A stretch of DNA of 64,000 bases from Chrysomallon squamiferum (lineage: Eukaryota > Mollusca > Gastropoda > Neomphalida > Peltospiridae), in the NCBI GenBank assembly GCA_012295275.1, contig CM022679.1, positions 18,848,842 to 18,912,841 on the forward strand, read 5' to 3'. The stretch's first letter is position 1. Each line of letters opens with the position of its first letter. Position numbers and translations under genes: made by a program. Of this stretch, positions 59,401 to 64,000 are shown piece after piece. A model generated the notes under the pieces. The model made no database searches. It was not told where the DNA came from and saw only the letters and a program-made list of their open reading frames with translations.

Positions 59401-61177
59401 TTTCAAAGATTTTGCATTATGTCCCATTTTTGTAAATAAAGTGCTACAATAACACAGCTTCTGATATTTTTCGTCAAAATGTCAGGACCAAAATGTTAGA
59501 ATATGAAGTGTCAAAATAAGTCCACTGATAAGACCCTTCAATTTGCTATACACCAATGATGATGATTAGGATTAATAAGAATCTGGTCTATGTGACTGAA
59601 GGAAAATACCCTAAGGATTACTAAAAAATGCTGGAAAAGAATACTTTGCAAGGCAGCAAATATGATTTTTTTTTTAACTATTTGAAATGTATAAAATAAT
59701 GTATTGCAAGAGTGACATTTTTACTATTATTTTTTTGCAGTCATCTCAAAATGTGCATATAAAGCATCAGTAAAATTAATCTATCCAGTTGATCTTTGCA
59801 TGTTTCTTTTCATCATTAACCACTGGTGACATCTAATAAACATTCTTTTTCATTCATGATATTTATTTCTAATGTCTAGTTATTTGTAAGTTATTGTATA
59901 CCTTCATGTTTTAATTCACTGAGTATATGTCTCAGCCCCACAGCATCGACTCTTCCATCTGATCCACAATATTTTCCATACAATAATTCCAAACTGCTTT
60001 TAGTGAAGTCTGTATCTTCCTAAAAATATTGTATTCAGTTACTATCTCCTGAGGTAATTATTTGCTTACTAGGGAAAATATTTTGAGTTATAACAGCATG
60101 TCTTCTCTATAACATATGCTTTCATTAGTTCAGCATGATAATATTAGTCAAATCACATTAATATTTTTGCTATTGTCTGTAAAGAGAACAAATATAAAAG
60201 AAGAAAACAACTTAAAATACGTACATGAATAGGTCCTGTAGGAGTTTCCACTGGCCTGGATTATAAAAGAAAAACTATAATTAGATAGTTAATATAATTC
60301 TTGTCCAAATGACATGAGTGTTATTCAAATTATGTTACAGAATTAATACATGAATTACTGTAATCATTATAATCAGTGTTAAACAGATAATATAGGAATT
60401 AACAGAGCTGTTTTCTAAATGCCACTTATATTATTATGACTTTTATACTACATTCATTTGTTCAAAAACCCAAAACATCCTGGAATTAATCACTAAATTA
60501 TAACATTAATAATAAGGATAACTATTTATATCATGATATATATATATTTTAATTTCATTTTATTTTTCAGACTAAACAAAGCCTTAAATGCTATTACGTG
60601 ATTTTTGATGGTTCTTCTGACATAACTCGAAGATAAAACTCAGCTTCCATGGATGGTTTTAAAGTGCAGGGTACAACAATGTATATACCAGGATTCAATT
60701 CAAAATGCATTGTTCTCTCTCTGTACGGCCAGAAGATTCCTGATGTTTTCTCCAGGCGTGGCATAAAATCATAGAAATTATCACCAGATAAACGCTCAAC
60801 ATCCCTGCCTTCCTGTAGCTAGAAGATAAACAAATAAAACATTTTAGTTAGTGAGTCACAAATAATTATGATAATACTTGATAATGATATTGGAATTAAA
60901 AAAAAACAAAACCATTAAAAAAAAATAAAAGAAAAGAAGTCTATCCAAAAAATCACCCAAACAACATGGGTAAGTAATTATCAATTTATAAATTTATAAA
61001 TAAATGACACTTTAAACTTTAAGTATGAAAATATTGTTGTGGGCTCTCTTATACAAAAGTATTGTTTATCAGATACTCTTAAATACATTTTTGACAAATT
61101 TAATGAAATGAAGACACTGAAAAAATTAAGAGAAAACAACTATAAATAACTATATTTATTGTCTATATTATTGCACT

Positions 61178-61233
<56 letters not shown>

Positions 61234-61682
61234 TTGTTGATGATGTTGTATTTGTTGTCCAGAAAATTATAGTTTTTAAAAATAAATAAGGTTTTTGCAT
61301 AATAAAACATCTAATGTAAAAGATATAAAAATTACCCTGAACATGACAAATCCAATGACAACATCTGATTCATCTCTCACTCGTCTGTCTGAAACCTCCA
61401 TCAGAGAGACAATCACGCTGATTGGCTTCTCAGATTTGTCTAGATGTACTTTATACTGAGGGTTTTTCCAGAACAGTTCTGGTCATAAGAAGATAAATAA
61501 ATTCATTTAAATTTACCAAAATACAAACAAAGAAATTAGTAAAAAAATTAGTATAAAATTAGTATTATGTTATCAGAAATGTTGCTGTACATATACAGTA
61601 AAAATTAAACTTTATTTATGGCTCGTCTGAAGTGTGCTTTACATTTTAATTCTTTTCAACATTTTATTGTTTCTTTCCGTGA

Positions 61683-61723
<41 letters not shown>

Positions 61724-63080
61724 CACCTTTTACATCTTTTGTTTGAATGCAGGTTATACAAGTAACTTGAGTGTAAATACTCTTACAGTCATATCACTCT
61801 CAACAATAAAATAAGTTTTAAAAATTTTAATTTTCTTATTGTCAAATAAAGATACTGAATTATGTACTGAGAAATAATAACAATTAACAAAAATAAATTA
61901 AATGAAAAGAAACTTACTTGAAGTAAAACTCTTTAGAGGACCACCAGACGTTACCCCTCTTATCCATGAACCATGAAATTCCTGTATTAACCACTGTTTC
62001 TTTTTCTACATTTAAATATAATTTTAAAAAAGAAAAAAGTTACAGTTTATTTGCAGACCTGAAATCTTAAACATTTTCAACAAGTCAAGTGTTTAAATGG
62101 AATATTATTCAGGGGGTGGGAAGAGATTAAATATCTATTTATTTATTATCACAAAATATTTCTGTCCCTAATGGAATCTACCACAGTTTGAACTATGGAT
62201 GTATTGTTATGAACAAAAATTAATGAATATCACGTTTAAGTAATTGTTTTGACTGTTATAAAGACAGTAAATGCTAGAACTGAATAAAAACAGAAATAAA
62301 AAAGTAATAAACCTGTTCACTAGCAATTTCAGAAGAAAGAGCATCAGGGCATAAATGACACATCTCAACCTGGTCAAAGTTTTCCTGAAAATCTTCCAGT
62401 TCCATCCTAAAATAACAAGAATAATAGTTTAATAAATTCGTTCAAGAAAAAAAATAAAGAAAAGTATCAAAGAAGAAGAAAAGAAAAAAGAAATCATATC
62501 AAAACAATATTGACTAGTTGGTAAATATATGACAGAGTTCAGTATTTGTTTAAAATGTAAACTGATATTACAACACTGTGTAAAAGGTGTCCAAACATTT
62601 TAATATTATGCATAAATTGCAAAATTAAAAGAAATTTTGAAAAATAAATTATAATGATGCAAGATTAAACTATTGCTTAAAGGGATTAATTCTAATATGT
62701 TTGACTCGTAATAACTATCTAAAACCAAAAAATCAAATAAAAATAATAATAATAATAATAAAAAAATAAATAAATAAATAAATAAAATCTCATTTAACAT
62801 TTCTTACCAAAATTCTCCATTAGGAATGTTTGAATGATCTACTGCTACGCTGTCAGAATGACGAAGATGGCGCCATTCAGGAGATCTGGAATAATAATAA
62901 TAATGATGACGATGACAACAATAACAACAAAGCATCATAAACAACAAAAGTAAAACAAATAGTAAAAATAATTTGTCAGCTCCATACACCTTTTTATTAA
63001 CCAGCTTGAAGTAAAATAAACAAACATACAAACAAACAAACAAATAAACAAATAAATAATAAAAATAATAATAATAATAA

Positions 63081-63140
<60 letters not shown>

Positions 63141-64000
63141 TTGGTTATGATGACCATGATGCTGATAGTTACAAACAAAACTGAAAGTAGATAATGATAT
63201 GTTTGTGCATGTTTGTTAACTCTATGTGCAAATTTACATAATTTGAATTGACCATACTTGTTACTTATGTGTGACTATGTGTACTTTGTCGGGAATATCT
63301 ATATATGTTTGCTTTTATGTATGAGTGTAAAAATAAGTTTTTACAGGCATTATCAATTTATATGACTCTGTTACCACAATTATATTTACCCATCACTCCA
63401 AGCTCCATTCCATTCACCTTTACCCCAAGGATTTCTTAGACGTATAAGCATTTTTTTTTGGCCTCTTATATGCACCTGCACAATAAACAAGTAACAAAAT
63501 ATTATTTATATACTGAAATTCTATTACATATATATGTATATATTCAAAATTAATAATGCATATTAATTCACAAAACATTTTAAATTTGTCTTGTTTTCTC
63601 AACTTCTGTTTGATTTGCACATCAAAAAAGAGAAATAGATACTTTTTTTTTTTTTGCTTCATGTTATAGACTCTTAATTACAATTTGTTTTAAGAAACAT
63701 CGTCACAGTAAAAATAAATGAAAAGAAATACAATATCAACACAGACCCACTCACACCTACACCAAAAAGAAAGAAAAAAAGAAAGAAAGAAAGAAAAATT
63801 GTTCAAACAGTATAAAGATAACAAAGATATAAACAAAAAAACAAATAATAATAATTAAAAAAAAAAAAAAAAAAAAAAGAAGTAAATTATATATATATAT
63901 CTATCTTCAAACTTTTGACTATCCCCATCCTCCTTTTTTTTTTGATCTGCCCCTGAGTATCTACCTCTTTGATGTCGACGATACTGTATGCATGACCTTC
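54478..64000 (-). CDS. Calpain, classical PEF-containing cysteine protease (C-terminal half)
   Basis: The gene enters from the right edge; the catalytic Cys and protease core 1 lie beyond the window. Exons: 64000-63965, 63475-63390, 62885-62808, 62406-62313, 62005-61918, 61478-61336, 60818-60598, 60255-60225, 60019-59902, 59057-58996, 57508-57440, 56346-56268, 55705-55589, 55370-55318 and 54504-54478, about 433 residues. The catalytic His is in 'GHAYSIVDI' and the catalytic Asn in '[13 protein letters not shown]'. Then comes the calpain beta-sandwich (C2-like) domain, from '[16 protein letters not shown]' through '[13 protein letters not shown]' and 'AEFYLRV', followed by a penta-EF-hand domain ending '...[10 protein letters not shown]'. 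Calpains are cytosolic calcium-activated proteases. Only the EF-hand with loop '[12 protein letters not shown]' has a full canonical set of ligands; the others look degenerate. Orthology to a particular CAPN number is not assigned. Confidence 0.93.
55495..55560. repeat. Imperfect (CA)n repeat in calpain intron
   Basis: CA/CACG/TGCA mixed repeat between the last EF-hand exons. Confidence 0.85.
56359..56405. repeat. (AAT)n microsatellite beside a calpain exon
   Basis: About 15 AAT units starting only about 12 bases outside the acceptor of the 56346-56268 exon. It therefore occupies the polypyrimidine/branch-point zone on the minus strand, as (ATT)n. Confidence 0.92.
61181..61233. repeat. (ATT)n microsatellite in calpain intron
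   Basis: About 17 ATT units in the 60819-61335 intron. A further ATT run lies at 61687-61724 in the next intron. Confidence 0.93.
63059..63140. repeat. (AAT)n microsatellite in calpain intron
   Basis: Long, slightly interrupted AAT array in the 62886-63389 intron; on the minus strand it generates a spurious poly-Leu open frame. Confidence 0.93.

Noticed and set aside
1-64000. tRNA, rRNA, CRISPR, operon or phage features
   Set aside because: None seen on either strand; the window is ordinary animal nuclear DNA.

Overview
This is a nuclear segment from an animal. The genes are intron-rich with GT-AG introns, the DNA is very AT-rich, microsatellites are dense (mostly AAT/ATT, CA/TG, GA/TC and TA), there are remnants of cut-and-paste DNA transposons, and every gene I recognise belongs to an animal or eukaryotic family. 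An invertebrate is most likely because the introns are short (mostly 0.1-4 kb) and the gene spacing is tight, about seven genes in 64 kb. A mollusc or other lophotrochozoan would fit, but I cannot fix the lineage from sequence alone. There is no operon, CRISPR array, tRNA, rRNA or bacterial feature.

Layout: 1-5.1 kb is gene-poor, with a 107-bp tandem duplication and a diverged pair of ~220-bp direct repeats. 5.1-9.4 kb (+) holds an ERI2-like DEDDh 3'-5' exonuclease followed by the broken remains of its GRF zinc finger. 10.4-17.9 kb (-) is an eight-exon secreted trypsin-like protease whose introns carry four DNA-transposon remnants. 19.3-23.8 kb (-) is DPH7 (diphthine methylesterase, WD40). 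24.7-26.3 kb (-) is CDK2AP1/2 (DOC-1). 28.8-31.2 kb (+) is a Canopy 3/4-like ER protein. 33.1-~52.2 kb (-) is a large hnRNP U-like protein with SPRY and P-loop kinase-like domains and a ~920-residue low-complexity tail. 54.5-64 kb (-) is the C-terminal half of a classical calpain that runs off the right edge.

These are unrelated housekeeping and secreted genes that happen to be neighbours; I see no evidence of a co-functional cluster. The most interesting items are the decayed GRF finger of ERI2, the Ala-Ala pair in place of the usual residue 192/Gly193 in an otherwise complete serine protease, the unusual architecture of the hnRNP U-like protein (no visible SAP domain, a Trp/Gln-rich tail, a ULM-like splicing motif, a possible frameshift or alternative acceptor in its first coding exon), a very young-looking palindromic MITE with perfect 47-bp arms, and a GC-rich hairpin between two convergent genes. 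I did not find a convincing, wholly new biological system. Exon boundaries were assigned by eye from reading frame and splice consensus.
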